Source: Burkholderiales bacterium (GTDB lineage Bacteria; Pseudomonadota; Gammaproteobacteria; Burkholderiales; Burkholderiaceae_C). Taken from it: a stretch of 64,000 nt of DNA. Under the pieces are notes generated by a model. It saw nothing but the letters and a program-made list of their open reading frames with translations, was not told the DNA's origin and searched no databases. The stretch is taken from NCBI GenBank assembly GCA_016191525.1, contig JACPOK010000020.1, positions 1 to 64,000 on the forward strand, read 5' to 3'. This document shows, in pieces, positions 16,762-23,981 of this stretch (position 1 is its first letter; every line of letters starts with the position of its first letter). Position numbers and translations under genes: made by a program.

Positions 16762-19044
16762 ATGGCCGAACTGCCCGACAAGCTGCCCAGCCTGGCCCTG
16801 CAGGGTTCGCGCGCGTTCCGCTGGGCGGTGGCCACCGGCGCCACCGTCATGGTGGCCATCGGCATCGTGCTGCTGTTCCTGCTGACGCAGGCCACCAACA
16901 ACCGCGAGCTGTACGAGCGCAACTACGGGCGGCTATTCGCGCTGAACGTCATCGTGGCCAGCCTCTTGCTGCTGGTGATCGGCTGGATCGCGGTGCGGCT
17001 GGTCTCGCGGCTGCGGCGCGGCAAGTTCGGCAGCCGGCTGCTGGTCAAGCTGGCGGCGATCTTCGCGCTGGTGGGCCTGATGCCCGGCCTGCTGATCTAC
17101 GTGGTGTCCTACCAGTTCGTCTCGCGCTCCATCGAAAGCTGGTTCGACGTCAAGGTGGAAGGCGCGCTGGACGCGGGCCTGAGCCTGGGCCGCTCAACCC
17201 TGGAAACACTGGCCAGCGACCTGGCCAACAAGACCCGCGTCGCCTCCACCCAGCTGGCCGGCATACCCGACGCCTCGGCCGGCCTGGCGCTGGAGCGCAT
17301 CCGCGACCAGCTCTCGGCCAATGACGTGATCCTGTGGAGCGCCTCCGGCCAGCTGGTGGCCAGCGCCGGCCAGTCGCGCTTCCAGCTGAACCCGGAGCGG
17401 CCAAGCACGCAGCAGCTGCGCAACGTGCGCGCGCAGCGTTCGCTGGCCATCGTGGAAGGGCTGGACGAGCCGGGCCTGTCGGCGGTGGCCAACGCGCGCA
17501 TCAAGGCGCTGGCGGTGGTCTCCTCGCCCAGCGTGGGCCTGCTGGCCGAGCCGCGCTTCCTGCAGGTTTCGCAGGGCCTGCCGCCCACGCTGGTGGCCAA
17601 TGCCATCGCGGTGCAGGAAGCCAACCGCGAATACCAGGAAAGGGCGCTGGCACGCGACGGGCTGCGCCGCATGTACATCGGCACGCTCACGCTCAGCCTG
17701 TTCCTGGCAGTGTTCGGCGCGGTGCTGCTGGCCATTGTGCTGGGCAACCAGCTGGCGCGCCCGCTGCTGCTGCTGGCCGCCGGCGTGCGCGACGTGGCGG
17801 CAGGCGACCTCAGCCCCAAGCCGGTGCTGCTGGGCAAGGATGAACTGGGCGGCCTGACCCGCTCGTTCGCGCAGATGACGCAGCAGCTGGCCGAGGCCCG
17901 CGCCGCGGTGGACAAGAGCATGGGCCAGGTGAGTGCGGCGCGCGCCAACCTGCAGACCATCCTGGACAACCTCACGGCCGGCGTGATCGTGCTGGACGGG
18001 CAGGGCAACATCCTGTCGTCCAACCCCGGCGCCACGCGCATCCTGCGGGTGCCACTCGCTGTATACGAGAACATGCCGCTGGCCAGCGTAGAGGGCCTGG
18101 AGGCCTTCGGCGCCGGGGTGCAGTCGCAGTTCGGGGACTTCCTGTCCGAGCGCAAGCAGCACGGGCTGGACCACTGGCAGCAGTCGTTCGAGATCAACAC
18201 CGCCCAGCCCGGCTCGCCGCTGCACGCGCTGACGCTGGTGGCGCGCGGCGCCGAAATGCCGGCCGACGCGCCCGGCAAGACGGCGCGCCTGCTGGTGTTC
18301 GACGACATCTCCGAAATCGTCTCGGCGCAGCGGGCGCAGGCCTGGGGCGAAGTGGCGCGCCGGCTGGCCCACGAAATCAAGAACCCGCTGACGCCCATCC
18401 AGCTGTCGGCCGAGCGGCTGGAGATGAAGCTGGCCGACAAGGTGGCGGAGCCCGAGCGCGCCCTGCTGGCCCGCTCGGTCAAGACCATCGTGGACCAGGT
18501 GGACGCCATGAAGCGGCTGGTCAATGAGTTCCGCGACTACGCCCGCCTGCCGGCCGCCGAACTGAAGCCGGTGGACCTGAACGAGCTGGCCGCCGACGTG
18601 CTGCAGCTGTATGTGCGGGAAGCCAGCGAGAGCACCGACCACGCGGCCCAGGTGCCGGTGCGCACCGAGCTGGATCCCGCCTGCCCCCAAATCCTGGGCG
18701 ACGCCCAGCAGCTGCGCCAGGTCATCCACAACCTGCTGCAGAACGCGCAGGACGCCACCGAGGGGGCGGCGCAGCGCGAAGTGACGCTCAAGACCCAGTG
18801 GAACGAGGCCTCCCGCCGGGTGCGCCTGATGGTGCAGGACACCGGCTCGGGCTTTCCCGAGCACATCCTCAAGCGGGCCTTCGAGCCCTATGTCACCACC
18901 AAGGCCAAAGGCACCGGGCTGGGGCTGGCGGTGGTCAAGAAAATCGCCGACGAGCACGGCGCCCGGGTGGACCTGAAGAATCTTGTGACGGACGGCACCG
19001 TGGCGGGCGCCCAAGTATCGCTATCATTCGCAGTTGCGGCTTAG
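16762..19044 (+). CDS. NtrY-like membrane sensor histidine kinase
   Basis: 760 residues. Transmembrane segments lie near residues 20-38, 55-75, 92-115 and 310-335. The last is followed by a HAMP linker (about 337-390) and a PAS-like domain with LDNLTAGVIVLDGQGNILSSNPGATRI broken across 395-430. The HisKA motif RLAHEIKNPLTPIQLSAERL (phospho-acceptor His537) precedes the HATPase signatures NLLQNAQDAT, DTGSGFP and KGTGLGLAVVKKIADEHG. This is the NtrY architecture, used for nitrogen or redox sensing. Its partner regulator lies 39 nt downstream. Confidence 0.9.
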   Translation: MAELPDKLPSLALQGSRAFRWAVATGATVMVAIGIVLLFLLTQATNNRELYERNYGRLFALNVIVASLLLLVIGWIAVRLVSRLRRGKFGSRLLVKLAAIFALVGLMPGLLIYVVSYQFVSRSIESWFDVKVEGALDAGLSLGRSTLETLASDLANKTRVASTQLAGIPDASAGLALERIRDQLSANDVILWSASGQLVASAGQSRFQLNPERPSTQQLRNVRAQRSLAIVEGLDEPGLSAVANARIKALAVVSSPSVGLLAEPRFLQVSQGLPPTLVANAIAVQEANREYQERALARDGLRRMYIGTLTLSLFLAVFGAVLLAIVLGNQLARPLLLLAAGVRDVAAGDLSPKPVLLGKDELGGLTRSFAQMTQQLAEARAAVDKSMGQVSAARANLQTILDNLTAGVIVLDGQGNILSSNPGATRILRVPLAVYENMPLASVEGLEAFGAGVQSQFGDFLSERKQHGLDHWQQSFEINTAQPGSPLHALTLVARGAEMPADAPGKTARLLVFDDISEIVSAQRAQAWGEVARRLAHEIKNPLTPIQLSAERLEMKLADKVAEPERALLARSVKTIVDQVDAMKRLVNEFRDYARLPAAELKPVDLNELAADVLQLYVREASESTDHAAQVPVRTELDPACPQILGDAQQLRQVIHNLLQNAQDATEGAAQREVTLKTQWNEASRRVRLMVQDTGSGFPEHILKRAFEPYVTTKAKGTGLGLAVVKKIADEHGARVDLKNLVTDGTVAGAQVSLSFAVAA

Positions 19045-19083
19045 CAACACTGCCCTCTCGCCGCGCGGGGCGCGCACGAAATC

Positions 19084-19767
19084 ATGGCAAACATACTGGT
19101 GGTCGACGACGAAAGGGGCATCCGTGACCTGCTCTCGGAAATCCTGAACGACGAGGGCCACAATGTCGAACTGGCCGAGAACGCCGCGCAGGCCCGCACG
19201 GCCCGCAACCGCAGCCGGCCCGACCTGGTGCTGCTGGACATCTGGATGCCAGACACCGATGGCGTGACGCTGCTCAAGGAATGGTCCACCACCGGCCTGC
19301 TGAGCATGCCGGTGATCATGATGAGCGGGCACGCCACCATCGAGACGGCGGTGGAAGCCACCAAGATCGGCGCCCAGTCGTTCCTGGAAAAGCCCATCAC
19401 CCTGCAGAAGCTGCTCAAGGCGGTGGAGGCCGGCCTCACCCGCACCACCGGCGGCCCGCGCAAGCCGGGCTCGCCCGCAGCCGCGCCCGTGCTCGAGCTC
19501 ACCGTGGAAGCCGCCATGACCGGCGGCCAGAGCCTGCCACCCGTGGTGGAGATGGGCCCGCAGGCACGCCAGCTGTTCGAGCTGGACAAGCCGCTGCGCG
19601 ATGCGCGCGACGAATTCGAAAAATCGTACTTTGAATTCCACCTGGCCAAGGAGGGCGGCTCCATGACCCGCGTGGCCGAAAAGACCGGGCTGGAGCGCAC
19701 CCACCTGTACCGCAAGCTCAAGCAGCTGGGCGTTGACCTGTCGAGGGGAAAGCGCGGCGCGGCCTGA
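19084..19767 (+). CDS. NtrX-like response regulator without AAA+ domain (REC + Fis-type HTH)
   Basis: 227 residues. The receiver domain (1-120) has LVVDDERGIRDLL, phospho-acceptor Asp in LVLLDIWMPD, MMSGHA and the conserved Lys in FLEKPI. After a Pro/Ala linker the C-terminus FEKSYFEFHLAKEGGSMTRV...ERTHLYRKLKQLGVDL is a Fis-type DNA-binding helix-turn-helix. The central sigma-54-activating AAA+ ATPase of true NtrX/NtrC is absent, with no GESGTGKE or GAFTGA. It therefore cannot act as a classical sigma-54 enhancer-binding protein and more likely acts as an ordinary activator or repressor. Confidence 0.88.
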   Translation: MANILVVDDERGIRDLLSEILNDEGHNVELAENAAQARTARNRSRPDLVLLDIWMPDTDGVTLLKEWSTTGLLSMPVIMMSGHATIETAVEATKIGAQSFLEKPITLQKLLKAVEAGLTRTTGGPRKPGSPAAAPVLELTVEAAMTGGQSLPPVVEMGPQARQLFELDKPLRDARDEFEKSYFEFHLAKEGGSMTRVAEKTGLERTHLYRKLKQLGVDLSRGKRGAA

Positions 19768-19784
19768 TATAATCGTCGGCTCAC

Positions 19785-19860
19785 GGCCCGGTAGCTCAGT
19801 TGGTAGAGCAGCGGATTGAAAATCCGCGTGTCGGTGGTTCGATTCCGCCCCAGGCCACCA
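19785..19860 (+). tRNA. trnF: tRNA-Phe (anticodon GAA), element integration target
   Basis: A 76-nt cloverleaf with anticodon loop TTGAAAA between GCGGA and TCCGC, T-arm GGTGG-TTCGATT-CCGCC, and encoded CCA. The acceptor stem GGCCCGG / CCAGGCC has one C5-A68 mismatch. Positions 43-76 plus one base are duplicated exactly at 26630-26664, so the 3' half is the left attachment site of an integrated element. The 5' half is chromosomal. Confidence 0.95.
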
Positions 19861-19861
19861 G
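19827..19861 (+). repeat. attL, 35-bp attachment repeat
   Basis: Identical to 26630-26664. It covers tRNA-Phe positions 43-76 plus the following G, starting CGTGTCGGTGG and ending GGCCACCAG. Flanking bases differ on both sides, which defines the core precisely. Confidence 0.93.
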
Positions 19862-19867
19862 TTGCAT

Positions 19868-19902
19868 AAGCCCTTGATTCTTAACGGACTCAAGGGCTTT
19901 TT
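19868..19902 (+). terminator. Terminator after tRNA-Phe (element-borne)
   Basis: 10-bp stem AAGCCCTTGA / TCAAGGGCTT with a 12-nt loop, then TTT. It lies inside the element just past attL. A similar terminator sits at the same distance past attR, so the element seems to have supplied a replacement terminator. Confidence 0.85.
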
Positions 19903-19934
19903 GACATCTGGCGTTCCGCTGGCCTCTTGGTTTT

Positions 19935-19953
19935 GGTACACCAAGCAGGTACA
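19935..19953 (+). promoter_or_regulatory. Possible integrase arm-type sites (left)
   Basis: Two GGTACA motifs 13 bp apart (19935 and 19948). The same motif also occurs twice 13 bp apart near the right end (26551 and 26564). Paired short repeats near each att core are typical of integrase arm-binding sites. The assignment is inferred. Confidence 0.4.
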
Positions 19954-20000
19954 ACGTGACACTTTCCATCCTTAGAGCAAGTCCCCGCCGACGTCCAACA

Positions 20001-21740
20001 ATGGCCAAACCTTGGCAGCCAAAGTCCGGAATCTTTTACATCCGTCGCAAGGTCCCGGCGGACCTCCAGCCTATCTTGGGCCGCGAATATAAGCGCTCCC
20101 TTGAGACGCGCGACCCGGCCGAGGCTAAAAGGCTCTGGGGTGCTGCGTTGGACGCATCCGAGCGCGCCTTTGCCACGGCGAGAAAGCAACTGCAGGGTCT
20201 TGCCGTAATCACGGACGCCGACGTAGAGCAATTAGCAGCGCGGTGGTACCGTGAGGAAGCCAAAGCCATGGAAGCCAAGGGCTCGTTTGGTGAGTGGCTT
20301 ATCAGTGATGACCAAGCCATCTGGCAGGGCGACGAGTTGATTGAAGTTTCCGTCCCTCGCACATTCAGAGATATGTTTGACGAGGGAGACGACGAGTCGG
20401 ACGTGCACCAACATCTCCTACCGTTCATAAACAAGACGCTCCGGGACAACAGTCTGCCGAAGCCTACTGCAGGGAGCGCCCTAGAGAGGAAGTTGCTCGC
20501 GGCGTTTGCAGATCATTACCTCAAGCTCTCTGACCTGGCGTTTGAGCGAAGTCAGGGCAATTGGAAGTCCTCGCCAGAGGTCGCGCCTCTCGCGCCGTTA
20601 GATATTGAAAGCGTGCCTGCTGCGACGCAGGGTCCTGGCTTGAGGGCGCTATTCAACGAGTATGCGGCAGACAAGATTCTTACGGACGGCGATACACGGG
20701 GAGCACGCAAGACCGTGGCCAGTTACCGGGCTATCGTTGAACAGTTCATTGAGCTATGCGGCGACCTTCCATATAGCCATATAAACCGGGAAACAGTGCG
20801 CGGTTATAGGGCAATGCTCGCGAGGCTGCCTACACGAGGAGAAGGTCTTCGCGGACTAAACGCAAAGGAGGCCATCGCAAAGGCCGAGGCGGAGGGCCTT
20901 CCGCTTGCTAGCGCCGCGACTATCAAGAACAAGCTCACAGCCCTATCGGCAGTCCTGACCTACGGCGTGAACCTTGGGAACCTTCCGGAGAATCCGGTGA
21001 TAGCAGGTGGCGTGAGGAAGGCTGCGACGAAAGCCGCGTCGAATCAAAACGCCCGCATTCGACGACGCAAGGACTATTCGCACGAAGAAATACGGACGAT
21101 CTTCACCAGCGCGATCTACTCCGACGGCTGGGACGCCCCCCGTGCCGAATTCAGGGGCGCGTGGTATTGGATGCCGCTCCTGATGTACTACACCGGGGCT
21201 CGTCGGGAGGAGTTGGCGCAGCTCAGAGCCAGCGACGTTAGGCTGCTGGCAGGGCGGCATGCTCTCCCCAATATAAGTATTCTCGCCGCCGAGGATGAAG
21301 ATGACGAGGACCGCAGCGTAAAGAACATCGGCAGTCGCCGGATCATTCCTCTGCACGAAGATTTGATTTCAAGAGGCTTCATTGAGTACGCCCGATCAGT
21401 GCCTAGCGATGGCCAACTCTTTCCCCAGCTGAAGCCGAGCCCCCAAGGTTTCTACGGAGCCAACTTCGGCAAGCGATGGGGCGTATATCTGCGGGAAGTT
21501 GTGGGGCTCCGATCCACCGCAAGCCCGTCGCACGGGTTCAGGCACACGTTCAAAACCTTCTGCCGTGAAGTAGGGATACCTGAGGATGTCCATGACGCCA
21601 TTACTGGACACACGGGCAATGACAAGATTGCAAGAGGCTACGGCGGAATGCCTCCTTCAAGGATGGCTGAAGAACTGGGCAAGTATCCCTTGGCGGTGCC
21701 AGCGCAAGACGACTTGGCTCCCGAAATCCAAGGTCTCTAG
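20001..21740 (+). CDS. int: Tyrosine recombinase (site-specific integrase)
   Basis: 579 residues from ATG 20001 (MAKPWQPKSGIFYIRRKVPADL); an in-frame GTG at 19956 would add 15 residues. An N-terminal SAM-like/arm domain precedes a core-binding domain (about 215-350) and a catalytic domain with Arg401 (YTGARREEL), His511-x-x-Arg514 (HGFRHTF), GHTG and nucleophile Tyr547 (ARGYGG). All expected catalytic residues are present, so it is probably active. It reads away from the tRNA-Phe target and resembles long DUF6538-type integrases of proteobacterial islands. It performs integration and excision at tRNA-Phe. Confidence 0.93.
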   Translation: MAKPWQPKSGIFYIRRKVPADLQPILGREYKRSLETRDPAEAKRLWGAALDASERAFATARKQLQGLAVITDADVEQLAARWYREEAKAMEAKGSFGEWLISDDQAIWQGDELIEVSVPRTFRDMFDEGDDESDVHQHLLPFINKTLRDNSLPKPTAGSALERKLLAAFADHYLKLSDLAFERSQGNWKSSPEVAPLAPLDIESVPAATQGPGLRALFNEYAADKILTDGDTRGARKTVASYRAIVEQFIELCGDLPYSHINRETVRGYRAMLARLPTRGEGLRGLNAKEAIAKAEAEGLPLASAATIKNKLTALSAVLTYGVNLGNLPENPVIAGGVRKAATKAASNQNARIRRRKDYSHEEIRTIFTSAIYSDGWDAPRAEFRGAWYWMPLLMYYTGARREELAQLRASDVRLLAGRHALPNISILAAEDEDDEDRSVKNIGSRRIIPLHEDLISRGFIEYARSVPSDGQLFPQLKPSPQGFYGANFGKRWGVYLREVVGLRSTASPSHGFRHTFKTFCREVGIPEDVHDAITGHTGNDKIARGYGGMPPSRMAEELGKYPLAVPAQDDLAPEIQGL

Positions 21741-21741
21741 C

Positions 21742-21996
21742 CTACCTGGGCGGGTCTACCGACTCCATCAACTCAGACGGAGAGACCCCTAGGGCGAATG
21801 CGATGCGGCAGATGTTGTAGAGGGAAACATTCCGCTCGCCTCGCTCGACGGAACTGACGTAATTAGTGTGCAGGTCGGCGCGCTCGGCCAGAGACTCCTG
21901 GGTCAGCTTCCTCTCCTCCCGCAGACCGCGCATTGCTGCGCCAAACGTCAGTTGCGCCTTCTCTTTCGACGGGGGTTTGGGGGCGACTCGGACCAC
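21742..21996 (-). CDS. XRE-family transcriptional regulator (element control)
   Basis: 84 residues forming a single Cro/CI-type helix-turn-helix domain: FGAAMRGLREERKLTQESLA, then YVSSVERGERNVSLYNICRI and a C-terminal LGVSPSELMESV. The start is GTG 21996 with GGAAG about 10 nt upstream. It is convergent with the integrase, whose stop is only 1 nt away, and divergent from the small membrane protein. It probably represses a promoter in the 21997-22086 gap, which contains two direct repeats. Confidence 0.88.
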   Translation of the reverse strand: MVRVAPKPPSKEKAQLTFGAAMRGLREERKLTQESLAERADLHTNYVSSVERGERNVSLYNICRIAFALGVSPSELMESVDPPR

Positions 21997-22016
21997 TCAT
22001 GGAGTCTTCCGAAGAA

Positions 22017-22043
22017 CACACTATGAGTACACACACTATAAGT
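22017..22043. promoter_or_regulatory. Direct repeats in divergent control region
   Basis: Two 12-bp units CACACTAT(G/A)AGT at 22017 and 22032, 15 bp apart, between the minus-strand XRE gene and the plus-strand membrane-protein gene. They are candidate operators for the adjacent XRE protein. Function is inferred from placement. Confidence 0.4.
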
Positions 22044-22086
22044 TTGGTTTGTGGCAGACTGGCCGCGCTATCGCTATGGAGCGTCC

Positions 22087-22362
22087 ATGACTCTGTTCCT
22101 CACCCTTGCCCTAATCTCCGTGTTAGATCCCTTGGGAGCATTGGGTTCCCTTTTGGCCGCGCTTCTTTGTCGCAGGTACTGGGTCACAGTCACCGTCGCA
22201 TTGACTTATCAAGTCGTCTTGCTGTTCGTGATCAGGACGCCAGCGGGCTATATCTGGCCCAGGCTTTTCGGTGCCCTTGTGTTCACATCCGGGATGTACC
22301 TGATCTTTCGTCTGATTCGAAAACGGAGAAGCACCTTGCATCCGGTGCGCTTAAAGCAGTAA
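22087..22362 (+). CDS. Small hypothetical membrane protein
   Basis: 91 residues from ATG 22087; an upstream in-frame ATG at 22051 would add 12. Three hydrophobic stretches are visible: TLFLTLALISVLDPLGALGS, VTVTVALTYQVVLLFVI and LFGALVFTSGMYLIFRLI, followed by a basic tail RKRRSTLHPVRLKQ. I do not recognise the family. Amino-acid composition and periodic hydrophobicity favour a real inner-membrane protein, but no strong ribosome binding site precedes either start. It lies divergent to the XRE gene in the integrated element. Confidence 0.5.
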   Translation: MTLFLTLALISVLDPLGALGSLLAALLCRRYWVTVTVALTYQVVLLFVIRTPAGYIWPRLFGALVFTSGMYLIFRLIRKRRSTLHPVRLKQ

Positions 22363-22384
22363 GGCATAGAACCCTCCCTGCACG

Positions 22385-22473
22385 CATATGGGTAACCCAT
22401 ATGTGCCACTCTCCGGGAGCTCGCCATACGAGGCGTCCACACATATGGGGATCACATATGGGAAGCGCATATG
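22385..22473. repeat. Cluster of CATATG-centred inverted and direct repeats
   Basis: CATATG occurs at 22385, 22398, 22442, 22455 and 22468. The first two form a perfect 19-bp palindrome (CATATGGGT-A-ACCCATATG). The next two are direct ACATATGGG copies 13 bp apart, and the fifth lies another 13 bp on, in GCGCATATGTGC. The 13-bp spacing recurs three times. The pattern looks like protein-binding iterons. Confidence 0.7.
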
Positions 22474-22547
22474 TGCTACCCATAGTAGATACATGTAAGG
22501 TAACTGTAGATATAACTGTATGAATCATATCTAGGTATCACATAGTT

Positions 22548-22579
22548 AGTTGCTTAGGGAGTTGCTTAGGGAGTTGCTT
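22548..22579 (+). repeat. 12-bp tandem repeat
   Basis: AGTTGCTTAGGG repeated 2.7 times without a mismatch in the full units. It is in the non-coding part of the element. No function is evident. Confidence 0.8.
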
Positions 22580-23084
22580 GGCTAGTATTTCAGGCTGTAG
22601 AACAGGAGTAGCTAGGAAGAACTGGTAAGCATCTTCTACTGTAAGTACAGAGTGATTGTTGACAGAGCCTTGTCAGTCGATGAAGGCGTTTGCCCAGAGT
22701 AAATGGGGCTACCTACTCATAGTTGGATAAGGGGACATCCCGGCCCATTCCCGGACACGCGAAGCACTTCCATGAGGTGAGGTTAAAAGGAACAAGGCGC
22801 CATGCATGGAGTCGAACACAGACTCATCGCAAACCCGTCGCACGCAGCTTAGTCCGCCGAAGCGCAAGATCGCTCGAACCTAACACATCGTTAAACCGCT
22901 TTAGCCGCCCCGCCATCGCTGCGCGCGTTGGGGGGTTGGTAGGGTAGTGGCCTGACCCTTGTGCGGGGCCGTATTCGTCGTTTAAATGCGTTCGCGGATT
23001 TCGGCATCCATCCAGCGCCTTGTAGTCCGACGCAGCCGGTTCGACTTGCGGTCGGTGCACTACTGTTCGTACCGCCTCTGCGCG

Positions 23085-23678
23085 CTAGGACTGGGCGTTT
23101 GCCCGGAGGCCGTCTCTAACTCGCATGATGGTTTGCCGACTGGTGTCCAAGTCCCTCGCGATTGCAGCTACCGAATCGCCGCGACCTAGCCGAGATGAGA
23201 CTTTGGAGACTTGTATCGCGCTTAGGCTTGCAGGGCGCCCCAGCGCCTTGCCCTCAGCCTTAACGCGCTCAAGGCCAGCAAGCGTGCGCTCCCTAAGCAG
23301 GTCGCGTTCAAACTCGGCAACCGCAGCGATGACCCCCATCGTCATCTTGCCAGCGGGGCTGGTGAGGTCAACGCCGCCCAATGCGAGGCAGTGAACCCGC
23401 ACCCCACGCTCTGCCAACCCCTCGACTGTGGTGCGGACATCCATCGCATTGCGCCCTAGACGATCCAGTTTGGTGACAACGAGCACATCCTCCTCTTCGA
23501 GTCGATCCACTAGGCGGGCGAACCCGGGCCTCTCAAGGGCGGCCACGCTGCCTGAGATCGTCTCTTTGATCGTTCTTCGCGGGGCTAGATCAAAGCCCGC
23601 ACCTTTGATCTCCGCAACCTGGTTATCAGGCGTCTGGTCGGCGGTGGACACGCGGCAGTAAGCAAAGACTCTTGTCAC
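23085..23678 (-). CDS. Serine recombinase (resolvase/invertase family)
   Basis: 197 residues from GTG 23678. [18 protein letters not shown] contains the catalytic Ser, [10 protein letters not shown] carries the conserved arginine region, and [21 protein letters not shown] begins the long E-helix. A C-terminal DNA-binding HTH follows ([21 protein letters not shown]). The GTG is preferred because AGGAG lies 7 nt upstream and the residue context starts the resolvase fold exactly; the longer open frame would run through the res site. It probably resolves dimers or cointegrates at the adjacent res site. No transposase partner is present. Confidence 0.92.
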   Translation of the reverse strand: MTRVFAYCRVSTADQTPDNQVAEIKGAGFDLAPRRTIKETISGSVAALERPGFARLVDRLEEEDVLVVTKLDRLGRNAMDVRTTVEGLAERGVRVHCLALGGVDLTSPAGKMTMGVIAAVAEFERDLLRERTLAGLERVKAEGKALGRPASLSAIQVSKVSSRLGRGDSVAAIARDLDTSRQTIMRVRDGLRANAQS

Positions 23679-23688
23679 TTCAGGCTCC

Positions 23689-23791
23689 TGTACGAAATGG
23701 GAGTCCGAATTAAAAGGCATGTCCAAAAAGCTGTCAAGCTGGTTTTCGGACAGTGTAGCAGCGTATGTCCGAAAACGATCGATTTTGGACA
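23689..23791. promoter_or_regulatory. Putative res site of the resolvase (three subsites)
   Basis: Half-sites related to TGTCCGAAAACG are arranged as in Tn3-type res. Site I is at 23766-23791 (TGTCCGAAAACG / CGATTTTGGACA, inverted, 26 bp). Site II is at 23720-23752 (TGTCCAAAAAGC / GGTTTTCGGACA, inverted, 33 bp). A degenerate site III next to the gene has half-sites at 23689-23700 (TGTACGAAATGG) and about 23701-23712. It also covers the resolvase promoter, implying autoregulation. Confidence 0.8.
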
Positions 23792-23913
23792 TCACGCAGT
23801 TCGCAAAACCAAGCCTTCGGCGGGAGTTGCAGCAATCGAGGCGGGGAAGGGGGGCAACAGCTCCGGCTCAGTCGGGTTGAGGATTCACGCGTGGGTAAAA
23901 AATATTTTCAGAC

Positions 23914-23944
23914 GGTTGAAAGTTATTTACCTATGTGGTAAATT
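23914..23944 (+). promoter_or_regulatory. Sigma-70 promoter with overlapping operator
   Basis: TTGAAA (23916-23921), a 17-bp spacer, then TAAATT (23939-23944). A perfect 7-bp inverted repeat ATTTACC-N5-GGTAAAT spans the spacer and the -10, an ideal site for repression by the XRE protein encoded 40 bp downstream. Confidence 0.65.
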
Positions 23945-23981
23945 ACGATCATGAATCGGAAAATACTGGTAGAGGGCGCAT

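Larger units (their letters stand above)
22363..23084. other. Gene-poor, repeat-rich segment of the element
   Basis: 722 bp without a convincing gene. It holds a cluster of five CATATG-centred repeats (22381-22475), a 12-bp tandem repeat (22548-22579), a small inverted repeat TGACA-N6-TGTCA near 22660, and at 22878-22897 a sequence resembling the left simple site of an integron attC (RYYYAAC, 5-nt spacer, GTTRRRY). The repeat density suggests a cis-acting region such as an excisionase or replication-protein binding site. No replication gene is present. Confidence 0.5.

Noticed and set aside
22283..22528. 81-residue minus-strand open frame over the CATATG repeats
   Set aside because: Its apparent repeats (WHIWVTHM) are just translated repeat DNA, and no ribosome binding site is evident.
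22381..22579. CRISPR-like array
   Set aside because: Repeats are too short (6-12 bp), irregular, without unique spacers of constant length, and no cas gene is near.
23679..23795. 39-residue N-terminal extension of the resolvase
   Set aside because: The DNA is the res site, and a GTG with AGGAG lies exactly at the start of the resolvase fold.
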